DNA of 64,000 bases, from the NCBI RefSeq assembly GCF_014268815.2, contig NZ_JABWRE020000001.1, positions 1,307,001 through 1,371,000 on the forward strand, written 5' to 3'. The DNA comes from Pseudomonas urmiensis. Lineage in GTDB: Bacteria > Pseudomonadota > Gammaproteobacteria > Pseudomonadales > Pseudomonadaceae. Position 1 is the stretch's first letter, and every line of letters starts with the position of its first letter. Made by a program: the position numbers and the translations under genes. Below, piece by piece: positions 48,178-56,218 of the stretch. Under the pieces are notes generated by a model. The model saw only the letters and a list, made by a program, of their open reading frames with translations. It had not been told where the DNA came from and did not search any database.

Positions 48178-48348
48178 TTACAGGGCCTTGCTGACCTGGA
48201 TGTCGCTGATCTTTTCAGCGTCATCGCCATGGATCTTGCGCAACGCTTGCAGGGCCTGCTCGGTGGAGCTGTCGGGCATCAGGGCGAAGTCCCAACGGCG
48301 CTCGCCATCGAGTTTGTACTTGATCACGTATTTGATGGTCTGGGTCAT
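48178..48348 (-). CDS. Small protein, 56 residues
   Basis: Encodes MTQTIKYVIKYKLDGERRWD followed by a helical region (SSTEQALQALRKIHGDDAEK) and ISDIQVSKAL. The pattern of an N-terminal beta strand, charged turn and helix suggests a small compact fold. No family is recognised. It lies five bases after the stop of the DUF1883 gene, so the two are coupled. Confidence 0.75.
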   Translation of the reverse strand: MTQTIKYVIKYKLDGERRWDFALMPDSSTEQALQALRKIHGDDAEKISDIQVSKAL

Positions 48349-48353
48349 GGGGC

Positions 48354-48656
48354 TTATCTCAGTTGCGACGACGAGCGACGGATGATCTTGATCTTGTGGG
48401 TGAAGGTCGGCTTACGCGTGACCGAGATCGGGCGCGGGGTGACGGTATCGATGGTGATGTTCCAGAAACCGGTGCTCGGCACGGTGATCTTGGCCGGGAA
48501 GCGATCGAAGGCGCCGCCGTGGTAGGTGTGACGACCGCCATTCTTGAAGCTGCGGAAGTTGGCGTCGTTCATCAGGCGGATGTTGCAGCGCTGGGAACAC
48601 TCGATAACGACGATATCGTCCTCGTTGAGATGCTCGCGCTGGTGTACGAATTTCAT
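48354..48656 (-). CDS. DUF1883 domain protein
   Basis: A 100-residue protein starting MKFVHQREHLNEDDIVVIEC. The core pattern CSQRCNIRLMNDANFRSFKN and GGRHTYHGGAFDRFPAKITV, then NITIDTV, matches DUF1883, a small beta-sandwich family often seen with prophage or toxin modules. It is basic at the C-terminus (IKIIRRSSSQLR). It is first of a pair with the 56-residue gene. Function unknown. Confidence 0.85.
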   Translation of the reverse strand: MKFVHQREHLNEDDIVVIECSQRCNIRLMNDANFRSFKNGGRHTYHGGAFDRFPAKITVPSTGFWNITIDTVTPRPISVTRKPTFTHKIKIIRRSSSQLR

Positions 48657-48818
48657 GTGATGCTCCGCAAGGTTTATCTTTGCAAACGCGAAAGATATCA
48701 CGATGTAAGGGTACACTCGCGCCCCTGTTGACCGGGCTAGGGATAAATCCGCCAAAGCAGGGAGCAAATCCGCCCGGGCGTTGTCATACACAATCTTTAA
48801 AGGGCAGAGGTACAACGA

Positions 48819-49178
48819 ATGAAGTGGGTGGTGGCGGCGATGACCTTGACTTTGGGCGGCTGCGTCAGTGTTTCGGAACTGGAGCAATCGCGAGAAACCA
48901 TGGATGTGATTTCAGGCAAGACCCCGCGTGCTTACGCTGACTGCGTCAAGGCCGAGCTGGCTGACAGCCGCGATTCCTTGCAAGAAGAGCAGCGCGGTGA
49001 TGGCCTGCGCCTGATCGTGCCGCAAAAGCTGACCGCAGGTACCGGCCCGGCCGCGCTACTGGACATCGACAAACGCGGCAGCGGCAGCAGCATCAAGCTG
49101 CGTGAGCGTTTGAACAACTTCCCCCTGCGTTTGGGTGATGTGCGTACCGCTGCGACCAAGTGCATCTCAGGATCTTGA
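48819..49178 (+). CDS. Small lipoprotein, 119 residues
   Basis: Starts MKWVVAAMTLTLGGCVSVSE, with a lipobox LGGC. The mature part is hydrophilic with one further Cys pair (YADCVKAEL and TKCISGS) that could be bridged. No family recognised. It is divergent from the DUF1883 gene and has a 160-bp spacer. Confidence 0.8.
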   Translation: MKWVVAAMTLTLGGCVSVSELEQSRETMDVISGKTPRAYADCVKAELADSRDSLQEEQRGDGLRLIVPQKLTAGTGPAALLDIDKRGSGSSIKLRERLNNFPLRLGDVRTAATKCISGS

Positions 49179-49320
49179 TCTAGCTCAGCTCAGGAGCAAT
49201 TAACGGGCAGATTGCCATCTTCTTGTCCGGTAGGCGTTGTTCCCTGCCGGAGGATAAGCCTAGACTTTTTGTGCTTATACCCATTAAGCCTAAGCTTATA
49301 ACAAGGAAATGGAGCGTCCC

Positions 49321-49974
49321 GTGATCAAACCGTTGAGTCGCGTCGCGATCAGCACTGCGCTGATCCTGGCCTGGCCTGCGGCGCATGCCGCCGATGGCCA
49401 GAAAATCTTCACGCAAGGCGGGCAGAACCCTGCCGCCATGGCTTGCCTGGGCTGTCATGGCGCCGATGGCAAAGGCATTGCCCCCGCAGGCTTTCCCCGC
49501 TTGGCGGGACTCCCCGCCGGATACCTCAACAAGCAATTGGGCGACTTTCGCAATGGCAGTCGAAAGCAGGCGGTCATGGAGCCGCTGGCCAAGGCCTTGA
49601 GTGAAGAAGAAGCCAAGGCCGTCAGTGCCTACCTGGCCAATATGCCCAGTGACCCTGCCCCCGAGCAGCGCCGGCAACAGATCGCCACCGATCCGGTGAG
49701 GCGCCTAGCGCTGTATGGCGACTGGAGTCGGCATATCCCAGGTTGTGTGCAGTGCCACGGGCCGGGCGGAAGCGGCGTAGGTGAGCACTTTCCGCCGTTG
49801 GCCGGGCAGCCGGCCAGTTACTTGGTGGCGCAACTCAATGCCTGGCGCGATGGCAGCCGCAGCAACGACCCCAACCAGTTGATGGTCGGCGTGGCCAAGG
49901 CGATGACCGATGCTGAGGTTACGGCAGTTGCCGCGTTCTTCGCCGAGCCCGGCAGCCAGGAGGTCAAGCCATGA
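49321..49974 (+). CDS. tsdB: Dihaem cytochrome c, TsdB-like electron acceptor
   Basis: About 217 residues from a GTG at 49,321 (VIKPLSRVAISTALILAWPA), with GGAG well spaced before it; an ATG 12 bases upstream is possible. A signal peptide is followed by two cytochrome c domains with CLGCH and CVQCH sites. The repeat of GYLNKQLGDFRNG and SYLVAQLNAWRDG shows duplication, as in cytochrome c4. It overlaps tsdA by four bases (ATGA), so it is probably the electron carrier for thiosulfate dehydrogenase. The name is inferred from linkage; a plain cytochrome c4 is the alternative. Confidence 0.85.
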   Translation: MIKPLSRVAISTALILAWPAAHAADGQKIFTQGGQNPAAMACLGCHGADGKGIAPAGFPRLAGLPAGYLNKQLGDFRNGSRKQAVMEPLAKALSEEEAKAVSAYLANMPSDPAPEQRRQQIATDPVRRLALYGDWSRHIPGCVQCHGPGGSGVGEHFPPLAGQPASYLVAQLNAWRDGSRSNDPNQLMVGVAKAMTDAEVTAVAAFFAEPGSQEVKP

Positions 49975-50882
49975 AGCCGATGATCCCAGCAATGTTGCTG
50001 TTGGCCGTGGGCAGCCTTCAGGCGGCGCCGATTGCCATGGAAGATCAGTCCCAGCTAAAGGTGCCAGGCATGCAGGTTGCCACGCAGTTCACCCCGCCAG
50101 CGGAAAGTGAGCTGCCGGACAACGCGTTTGGCAAAATGGTCCGCGAAGGTCATGCGCTGTTTGTCGATACCCGCAGACTGATGCCCGAGGCCGTGGGTAA
50201 TGGCATGAACTGTAGCAACTGCCACCTTGACCAGGGACGCATGGCCTTCTCTGCGCCGTTGTGGGGTGCGTATCCGATGTATCCGGCGTATCGCAAGAAG
50301 AACGACAAGGTCAACACCTTCGCCGAGCGCATCCAAGGCTGCTTCCAGTTCAGCATGAACGGCAAGCCACCGGCTGCCGACAGCCCGCAGATGACTGCAC
50401 TCAGTGTCTACGCCTACTGGCTCTCGACCAAAGCGGCTACCGGTATCGAGACACCGGGTCGCGGCTACCCGGAGGTTCCTAAGCCCAAGGGCGGCTATGA
50501 CTTCAAGCGTGGCCAGCAGGTGTATCGCGAGCAATGCGCGATTTGTCACGGCGACCGGGGCGAAGGTCAGCAAGTGGCAGGGGAATACGTGATGCCGCCG
50601 CTGTGGGGCAAGGACTCCTATAACTGGGGCGCAGGTATGCACCGGATCAACACGGCGGCGTCGTTCATCAAGTACAACATGCCGTTGGGCCGACCCGGCA
50701 GCCTGAGCGATCAGCAGGCTTGGGATGTCGCCGCCTGGATCAATCGTCACGAGCGCCCGCAGGATCCGCGCCTGGTCGAAGGTTCCATCGAGAAGACCCG
50801 GGTGAAGTTCCACGCCAATGACGGGGTGAACCTTTATGGACAGACGGTCGAAGGATTGCTGATCGGCCAGGGCAGCGAGTAA
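49971..50882 (+). CDS. tsdA: Thiosulfate dehydrogenase, dihaem cytochrome (TsdA family)
   Basis: A 303-residue periplasmic protein with signal peptide (AMLLLAVGSLQAAP) and two haem sites, C81-SN-C84-H85 (NGMNCSNCH) and C189-AI-C192-H193. The unusual Cys124 in AERIQGCFQFSMNG matches the cysteine axial ligand of the active-site haem in TsdA, and FIKYNMP fits its Lys/Met region for the second haem. TsdA joins two thiosulfates into tetrathionate, feeding electrons to the chain. It is directly downstream of the TsdB-like gene and followed by a hairpin. Confidence 0.9.
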   Translation: MKPMIPAMLLLAVGSLQAAPIAMEDQSQLKVPGMQVATQFTPPAESELPDNAFGKMVREGHALFVDTRRLMPEAVGNGMNCSNCHLDQGRMAFSAPLWGAYPMYPAYRKKNDKVNTFAERIQGCFQFSMNGKPPAADSPQMTALSVYAYWLSTKAATGIETPGRGYPEVPKPKGGYDFKRGQQVYREQCAICHGDRGEGQQVAGEYVMPPLWGKDSYNWGAGMHRINTAASFIKYNMPLGRPGSLSDQQAWDVAAWINRHERPQDPRLVEGSIEKTRVKFHANDGVNLYGQTVEGLLIGQGSE

Positions 50883-51172
50883 TCGTCCGGACGATAGAGG
50901 GGGGCTGCAAGGCAGCCCCTGTGCCTGTACCGCGGTTGCTGAATTCTTTGCTTCAACAGGGGAACCAAGGCGCTTCGAACAACTGCAATCCCCTCAAAAT
51001 CGTGGGGGTGATTGGTTTTCACTGAGCGCAATATTTACGATTGGTCGGAACTATCTACACTGGGTTATCTCTATCATGGCATCGGTCGCCCGAGGGCGGG
51101 GCATTGTAAGGTGCGTGCCGCCTGATTAGACTGCGCCGAATTTCGTACGCAAAGCCCTTGTTAAGGACGTAT
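50883..51172. other. Spacer between tsdA and galU
   Basis: A 290-bp spacer holding a hairpin GGGGCTGC/GCAGCCCC at 50,901-50,919 that likely ends the tsd transcript, the palindrome ATCGTCCGGACGAT at 50,882-50,895, and the galU promoter region. No further gene is seen. Confidence 0.5.
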
Positions 51173-52012
51173 ATGATCAAAAAATGCTTGTTCCCGGCAG
51201 CCGGCTACGGCACTCGCTTCCTGCCCGCTACCAAAGCCATGCCCAAGGAAATGCTGCCGGTGGTCAACAAGCCACTGATCCAGTATGGCGTTGAAGAGGC
51301 ACTGGACGCTGGCCTGAACGAGATTTCCATCGTTACCGGCCGCGGCAAGCGTGCCCTGGAAGACCATTTCGACATCAGCTACGAGCTGGAAAACCAGATC
51401 AAGGGCACCGACAAGGAAAAATACCTGGTCGGTATCCGTCGCCTGCTTGACGAGTGCTCGTTCTCCTACACCCGCCAGACCGAAATGAAAGGTCTGGGTC
51501 ACGCGATCCTCACCGGCCAGCCGCTGATCGGCGATGAACCGTTCGCCGTGGTGCTGGCAGACGACCTGTGCGTCAACCCGGAAGGCGATGGCGTGCTGAC
51601 CCAGATGGTCAAGCTGTACAACCAGTTCCGCTGCTCGATCATCGCCATCCAGGAAGTCGATCCGCAGGAAACCAACAAGTACGGCGTAATCGCCGGCGAC
51701 ATGATCCGCGACGACATCTTCCGTGTGACCAACATGGTCGAGAAGCCGGCTCCAGAAGACGCTCCGTCGAACCTGGCGATCATCGGTCGTTACATCCTGA
51801 CCCCGGATATCTTCGATATCATCAAGAACACCCCGCCGGGCAAAGGTGGCGAGATCCAGATCACCGACGCCCTGATGCAGCAGGCGCAGAACGGCTGCGT
51901 GATTGCCTACAAGTTCAAAGGCAAGCGCTTCGACTGCGGCGGCGCCGAAGGCTACATCGACGCAACCAACTTCTGCTTCGAGAACTACTACAAGACCGGC
52001 AAGGCGTACTGA
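51173..52012 (+). CDS. galU: UTP-glucose-1-phosphate uridylyltransferase
   Basis: A 279-residue enzyme starting MIKKCLFPAAGYGTRFLPAT with TTAAGGACG before the ATG. The nucleotidyltransferase signature GYGTRFLPATKAMPKEMLP, plus VTGRGKRALEDHFD, and the EKP motif (VEKPAPEDAPSNLAI) are clear. It makes UDP-glucose for lipopolysaccharide, trehalose and exopolysaccharide. Length matches bacterial GalU (about 280). A strong terminator follows. Confidence 0.97.
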   Translation: MIKKCLFPAAGYGTRFLPATKAMPKEMLPVVNKPLIQYGVEEALDAGLNEISIVTGRGKRALEDHFDISYELENQIKGTDKEKYLVGIRRLLDECSFSYTRQTEMKGLGHAILTGQPLIGDEPFAVVLADDLCVNPEGDGVLTQMVKLYNQFRCSIIAIQEVDPQETNKYGVIAGDMIRDDIFRVTNMVEKPAPEDAPSNLAIIGRYILTPDIFDIIKNTPPGKGGEIQITDALMQQAQNGCVIAYKFKGKRFDCGGAEGYIDATNFCFENYYKTGKAY

Positions 52013-52031
52013 TTCGCCACGCCTGGTCGAC

Positions 52032-52057
52032 AAGCCACCCCTCGGGGTGGCTTTTTT
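52032..52057 (+). terminator. Rho-independent terminator of galU
   Basis: AAGCCACCCC pairs with GGGGTGGCTT around a two-base loop (TC), followed by TTTTTT. Confidence 0.9.
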
Positions 52058-52110
52058 GTTTGTGGCGGCCAACGGCGGTATGCTGAGCGCCAGCCAAGGA
52101 GACTGAATAC

Positions 52111-53466
52111 ATGGCCTACGATTTTGATCTGTTCGTGATTGGCGCCGGTTCCGGCGGTGTGCGTGCCGCGCGCTTTGCAGCGGGCTTCGGTGCCAAGGTC
52201 GCTGTGGCCGAGAGCCGCTACCTGGGCGGCACGTGCGTAAACGTTGGCTGCGTGCCGAAAAAACTGCTGGTCTACGGGGCTCACGTGGCCGACGAGCTGG
52301 AGCAAGCTGCAGGCTTCGGCTGGACCTTGGAAGAAGGGCACTTCGACTGGGGTACCCTGATCGCCAACAAAAACCGCGAGATCGAGCGCCTCAACGGCAT
52401 CTATCGCAACCTGCTGATCAACAGTGGAGTCACCCTGCTGCAAGGCCATGCTCGCCTGACCGGCGCCCACGAAGTGGAAGTCGAAGGCCAGCGCTACAGC
52501 GCCGAGCACATCCTCATCGCCACCGGTGGCTGGCCGCAGGTGCCGGACATTCCTGGCAAGGAGCTGGCTATCACCTCCAACGAGGCGTTCTACCTCAAGG
52601 AGCTGCCACGGCGGATCCTGGTAGTGGGTGGCGGCTATATCGCTGTCGAATTCGCCGGCATCTTCCAGGGCCTGGGTAGCGATACCACGTTGCTTTATCG
52701 CGGCGATCTGTTCTTGCGCGGCTTCGATGGCTCGGTGCGTACCCATCTCAAAGAAGAGCTGGATAAACGCGGCCTGAATCTGCAGTTCAACAGCGATATC
52801 CAGCGCATCGACCAGCAGGACGACGGCAGTCTCAAGGCCACCCTCAAGGACGGTCGCGAGCTGATCACCGACTGCGTGTTCTACGCCACCGGCCGACGGC
52901 CGATGCTGGATAACCTCGGGCTGGAAAATACCGGTGTGGAGCTCGACCCGCGTGGCTTCGTGCGCGTCGACGAGCAGTACCAGACTACCGAACCGTCGAT
53001 CCTGGCCATTGGTGATGTCATCGGTCGCGTACAGCTGACGCCGGTCGCGCTGGCTGAAGGCATGGCGGTGGCACGGAGGCTGTTCAAGCCAGAGCAATAC
53101 CGCCCAGTGGACTATCAGAACATCCCGACTGCGGTGTTCAGCCAGCCGCCGATTGGCACGGTTGGACTGACCGAAGAGCAGGCGCTGGAAGCCGGGCACA
53201 ACGTGCAGATATTCGAGAGCCGCTTCCGCGCGATGAAGCTGACGCTGACCGACATCCAGGAAAAGACCTTGATGAAGCTGGTGGTCGACGCTGACACCGA
53301 CAAGGTACTGGGTTGTCACATGGTTGGGCCTGATGCCGGTGAGATCATCCAGGGCTTGGGTATCGCGCTCAAGGCGGGCGCCACCAAGCAACAGTTTGAC
53401 GAAACCATCGGCGTCCACCCGACGGCGGCCGAAGAGTTCGTGACCATGCGTACTGCGAGTCGCTGA
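52111..53466 (+). CDS. gor: Glutathione reductase
   Basis: A 451-residue flavoprotein disulfide reductase. FAD binding [11 protein letters not shown], redox disulfide [15 protein letters not shown] site [13 protein letters not shown] and the catalytic His region [13 protein letters not shown] are in place. It keeps glutathione reduced. AAGGAGACTG precedes the ATG. It is monocistronic between galU and the fimbrial genes. The protein length and the C-x4-C spacing fit the glutathione enzyme better than lipoamide or trypanothione reductase. Confidence 0.95.
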   Translation: MAYDFDLFVIGAGSGGVRAARFAAGFGAKVAVAESRYLGGTCVNVGCVPKKLLVYGAHVADELEQAAGFGWTLEEGHFDWGTLIANKNREIERLNGIYRNLLINSGVTLLQGHARLTGAHEVEVEGQRYSAEHILIATGGWPQVPDIPGKELAITSNEAFYLKELPRRILVVGGGYIAVEFAGIFQGLGSDTTLLYRGDLFLRGFDGSVRTHLKEELDKRGLNLQFNSDIQRIDQQDDGSLKATLKDGRELITDCVFYATGRRPMLDNLGLENTGVELDPRGFVRVDEQYQTTEPSILAIGDVIGRVQLTPVALAEGMAVARRLFKPEQYRPVDYQNIPTAVFSQPPIGTVGLTEEQALEAGHNVQIFESRFRAMKLTLTDIQEKTLMKLVVDADTDKVLGCHMVGPDAGEIIQGLGIALKAGATKQQFDETIGVHPTAAEEFVTMRTASR

Positions 53467-53647
53467 GTGTCGGTCCTGGCTTTTATTGCCGGGTACAGCT
53501 CTGACGTGCGGGGCTGAATTTTCCTTCTTTTATGCTCTTATCGCCTTACTGTCAGAAACTTTCCACCTCTCGATCATTGCTCGGCACTACGCAAGTAGTG
53601 TCGGGCGGTTTATCTGGTCGTTTCTGTTAGGTTTCATGAAGGCAGCT

Positions 53648-54160
53648 ATGAGCACTTTTTCCAAGGCAGTAATGGTTGGCAGCGTACTTCTCTGGGTAGG
53701 GGCTGCGCAGGCTACGGACGGAACGGTCAATTTCAATGGGGAGTTGACGTCCTCCACCTGCCGCGTTACGGCAGGTACGAGCAATCAAACGGTTCAGCTG
53801 GATCCTGTAGATATTGGAGATCTGAGAAATGCTGGGGATGTTGCTGGAACAAAAAGCTTCAATATTGAATTGGAGTTTTGCCCGCCAGGTATCAGCACGG
53901 TAGGTTTGGCGTTCGAGGGGGATAAGATTAATCAGAACGGTCGTCTCAACATCGCGCCGAGCGGTTCGAAGAATGTTGAGCTAGAAGTGTTGGCTGCGAA
54001 CAATGTTCAAAACCTAAGGTCTCCCGAAAGTTCGGCTAATGTAACGACTGTTAGGGAGGGTGCGGGTCGGTTCGATTTCGAAGTTCGCTACTATGCGACT
54101 GGACAAGCGACGCCCGGTGATGTCCGCTCCAGCGTCAACTATATTCTTAATTACCTGTAA
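53648..54160 (+). CDS. Type 1 fimbrial major subunit
   Basis: About 170 residues starting MSTFSKAVMVGSVLLWVGAA (signal peptide), with GAAGG ideally before the ATG at 53,648; an ATG at 53,636 is possible. The pilin pattern is clear: GTVNFNGELTSSTCRV near the N-terminus of the mature protein, second Cys in FCPPGI, and the beta-strand end VNYILNYL used by the donor-strand exchange. It needs the chaperone and usher encoded next to it, but the usher is broken here, so it may not be assembled. The coding bases look AT-richer than the neighbours, which suggests acquisition. Confidence 0.9.
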   Translation: MSTFSKAVMVGSVLLWVGAAQATDGTVNFNGELTSSTCRVTAGTSNQTVQLDPVDIGDLRNAGDVAGTKSFNIELEFCPPGISTVGLAFEGDKINQNGRLNIAPSGSKNVELEVLAANNVQNLRSPESSANVTTVREGAGRFDFEVRYYATGQATPGDVRSSVNYILNYL

Positions 54161-54169
54161 GTAATCTGC

Positions 54170-54191
54170 GCAGCCCCTCGGGGCTGCCTTT
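54170..54191 (+). terminator. Hairpin between pilin and chaperone genes
   Basis: GCAGCCC pairs with GGGCTGC around CTCG, followed by CTTTTG. As in other fimbrial operons, partial termination here would give more pilin than chaperone mRNA. Confidence 0.75.
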
Positions 54192-54213
54192 TGTATATCC
54201 CGAGCACATCACC

Positions 54214-54951
54214 ATGGCTAATTTACTCAACGTCTGTAGGCGAGGAGCGATAGCTGTTGCCTGCTTGATATCATTTCACGCCAACGCCGGCATGGTCATC
54301 GCCGCCACGCGGGTGATCTTTCCTGCCGAACAGACAGAAGTCACTGTCAAGCTGAGTAATCGAGGGGTTTCTCCTTTCTTGGTGCAAGCTTGGATCGACG
54401 ATGGACGTCCGGAAGTGCCGTTGGAACAACTAAGAGTGCCGTTTAGGTTAATGCCTCCGTTGTTTCAACTGGAGGTTGGCAAGTCGCAAAGTCTCAGGAT
54501 TTTTCACACCGGGGATGGCATGCCGCCGGATCGTGAGAGTTTGTACTGGCTCAATGTCTTGGAGGTGCCTCCCAAAGAGCAGGGCAATGCCTTGCAGTTT
54601 TCATTGCGCTCACGAATAAAGCTTTTTTATCGCCCGCATGGCTTGCCGGGATCCTCTGCCGATGCGTATCAATCGCTGACGTGGAAGATGGCGCGTGAGG
54701 GTGGCGGTTGGGGTGTAGTGGCTACTAATCCTGGACCTTATCATATTAATTTGGCGAAGCTGGATGTTCACGTGGGGCAGCAAGTGATTAGTTTGAATCC
54801 TTCGTATATTTCGCCTTTTTCGAGCAAGCGCTTCGTATTGGAGAAAGTACCAAGAGTGAGTGCCGGTGAGTTGCATTTCTCAACCATCGATGATTATGGC
54901 GCGGTGCGCGACGGCCTTTCCACTGCTGATTCAGCACCAGGTCGAGGCTGA
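54214..54951 (+). CDS. Fimbrial chaperone (PapD family), C-terminus replaced
   Basis: A 245-residue periplasmic chaperone with a signal peptide (AIAVACLISFHANA) and PapD features: MVIAATRVIFPAEQTEVTVK, the FRLMPPLFQLEVGKSQSLRI subunit-binding strand, YWLNVLEVPPK, and the end of domain 2 HFSTIDDYGAVRDG. In intact chaperones about ten native residues follow; here LSTADSAPGRG instead is coded by the inverted usher fragment, so the last residues are foreign. It would normally ferry pilin to the usher. Confidence 0.88.
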   Translation: MANLLNVCRRGAIAVACLISFHANAGMVIAATRVIFPAEQTEVTVKLSNRGVSPFLVQAWIDDGRPEVPLEQLRVPFRLMPPLFQLEVGKSQSLRIFHTGDGMPPDRESLYWLNVLEVPPKEQGNALQFSLRSRIKLFYRPHGLPGSSADAYQSLTWKMAREGGGWGVVATNPGPYHINLAKLDVHVGQQVISLNPSYISPFSSKRFVLEKVPRVSAGELHFSTIDDYGAVRDGLSTADSAPGRG

Positions 54952-55138
54952 AGTCACCTTCCGGCACCACCGTCTCTTGCTCGAAGCGCGTCAGATCAGC
55001 CGCACTACCCTGGCGCAGCATTTCTGCATCGAACTCAACACCGAAGGCTGCAGCGGCTCCCAGTCCGGAAGTCAAGACAACGAGCAGACGCCTGCAGACA
55101 CGAAGCGCGTGAGCCTCTTGATAGCAAGAGCCGATCAC
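54920..55138 (-). pseudogene. Inverted N-terminal fragment of a fimbrial usher
   Basis: On the minus strand a frame from about 55,138 encodes a signal peptide (LRVCRRLLVVLTSGLGAAAA) and the start of a mature usher (VEFDAEMLRQGSAADLTRFE, then VPEGDFSLDLVLNQQW), the standard beginning of FimD-type ushers. It runs into the end of the chaperone gene, where its own reading frame continues only as chaperone antisense. The start codon is unsure and may itself be lost. The fragment is opposite in direction to the chaperone and pilin, which is not the normal operon order. Confidence 0.85.
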
Positions 55139-55141
55139 CTC

Positions 55142-55360
55142 ATTGCTCCCACGTTAGAGAAACAGCTGCGGGGGCCCTTGGTGTTCGATGAGCAGGGTAA
55201 AGAGCAGGGTATGGTGGGTCAGGGTGGCCAACTGTATGTCCGCTCCGATGACGAGCAGAGCAGGTGGAGGGTGGTCTGGGGCGAGGCTGTGGAGGAGCAG
55301 TGCTGGACAGCACCTCATCAGGAAGCGGGCGCAGAACAAGCCCTATTGGTATGCACGTGA
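55142..55360 (+). pseudogene. C-terminal fragment of a fimbrial usher
   Basis: The plus-strand frame encodes LRGPLVFDEQGKEQGMVGQG, GQLYVRSDDEQSRWRVVWGE and EQCWTAPHQE up to a stop at 55,358-55,360. This is the C-terminal plug-side domain of an usher, with the typical VGQGGQLYVR and final Cys pair. About 700 usher residues between this piece and the N-terminal fragment are missing, so no functional usher is coded. Confidence 0.88.
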
Positions 55361-55530
55361 ATGGGTGCTGCGGCCAAAGATTGGCTTTAGGAATCAAACA
55401 ATCTATCTGCAACCCAGCTTTATAGCCAAAACCAATCAGCAGCATCAGGTTTGCCAATGAGCCTTTATCGGGGTGGGCGGTTAGGATTCTCTGCGTCAAC
55501 CATTTCAAACCCCATGAAGGAGCGCATCTC
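55361..55530. other. Spacer between fimbrial remnant and ahpC
   Basis: A 170-bp spacer with no gene. It contains the ahpC promoter region; ATGAAGGAGCGC is the ahpC ribosome site. No clear OxyR site could be confirmed by eye. Confidence 0.4.
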
Positions 55531-56094
55531 ATGCCTATCATCAACAGCCAGGTCAAACCGTTCAACGCTACTGCCTTCCACAACGGCGAATTCGTTCAGG
55601 TGAGCGAAGCCGATCTGCAAGGCAAGTGGTCCGTCGTGTTCTTCTACCCGGCCGATTTCACCTTTGTCTGCCCAACCGAGCTGGGCGACCTGGCCGACAA
55701 CTACGCTGAGTTCCAGAAACTGGGCGTGGAAATCTACGGCGTGTCCACCGACACCCACTTCACCCACAAAGCCTGGCACGACACCTCGGAAACCATCGGC
55801 AAGATCAAGTACCCGCTGATCGGTGACCCGACCCACGTCATCTCGCGCAACTTCGACGTGCTGATCGAAGAAGCCGGCCTGGCCGATCGCGGTACCTTCG
55901 TGATCAACCCAGAAGGCCAGATCAAGATCGTCGAAATCAACGACGGTGGTGTAGGTCGCGACGCCAGCGAGCTGCTGCGCAAGGTCAAGGCTGCTCAGTA
56001 CGTTGCCGCCCACCCAGGCGAAGTCTGCCCGGCCAAGTGGAAAGAAGGCGAAGCCACCCTGGCACCATCGCTGGACCTGGTTGGCAAGATCTAA
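55531..56094 (+). CDS. ahpC: Alkyl hydroperoxide reductase, peroxiredoxin subunit
   Basis: A 187-residue 2-Cys peroxiredoxin with peroxidatic Cys47 ([10 protein letters not shown]) and resolving Cys166 ([10 protein letters not shown]). It reduces hydrogen peroxide and organic hydroperoxides and is recycled by AhpF. Length matches E. coli AhpC exactly. A terminator follows, so most ahpC transcripts stop before ahpF, as in other bacteria where ahpC is more abundant. Confidence 0.97.
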   Translation: MPIINSQVKPFNATAFHNGEFVQVSEADLQGKWSVVFFYPADFTFVCPTELGDLADNYAEFQKLGVEIYGVSTDTHFTHKAWHDTSETIGKIKYPLIGDPTHVISRNFDVLIEEAGLADRGTFVINPEGQIKIVEINDGGVGRDASELLRKVKAAQYVAAHPGEVCPAKWKEGEATLAPSLDLVGKI

Positions 56095-56158
56095 CGCCAT
56101 GCCCCAGCTGCGGGCGGTGAGCAACCGCCACTTCTAAGTTGTCACCGCCCCGTAGAAA

Positions 56159-56188
56159 ACGCCCGGGCGACCTCGCCTGGGCGTTTTT
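56159..56188 (+). terminator. Terminator between ahpC and ahpF
   Basis: ACGCCCGGGCGA pairs with TCGCCTGGGCGT around a short loop (CC), followed by TTTTTA. Confidence 0.9.
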
Positions 56189-56218
56189 ATTTACACGTTT
56201 GAACAAGGAATCGCCCGT

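Noticed and set aside
51988..53418. A 476-residue minus-strand frame over gor
   Set aside because: Antisense shadow of glutathione reductase, and crosses the galU terminator.
54860..55360. A single 166-residue plus-strand frame across the fimbrial junction
   Set aside because: It joins chaperone antisense-frame sequence, inverted usher and usher C-terminus; only the last part is meaningful, so it is listed as an usher fragment.
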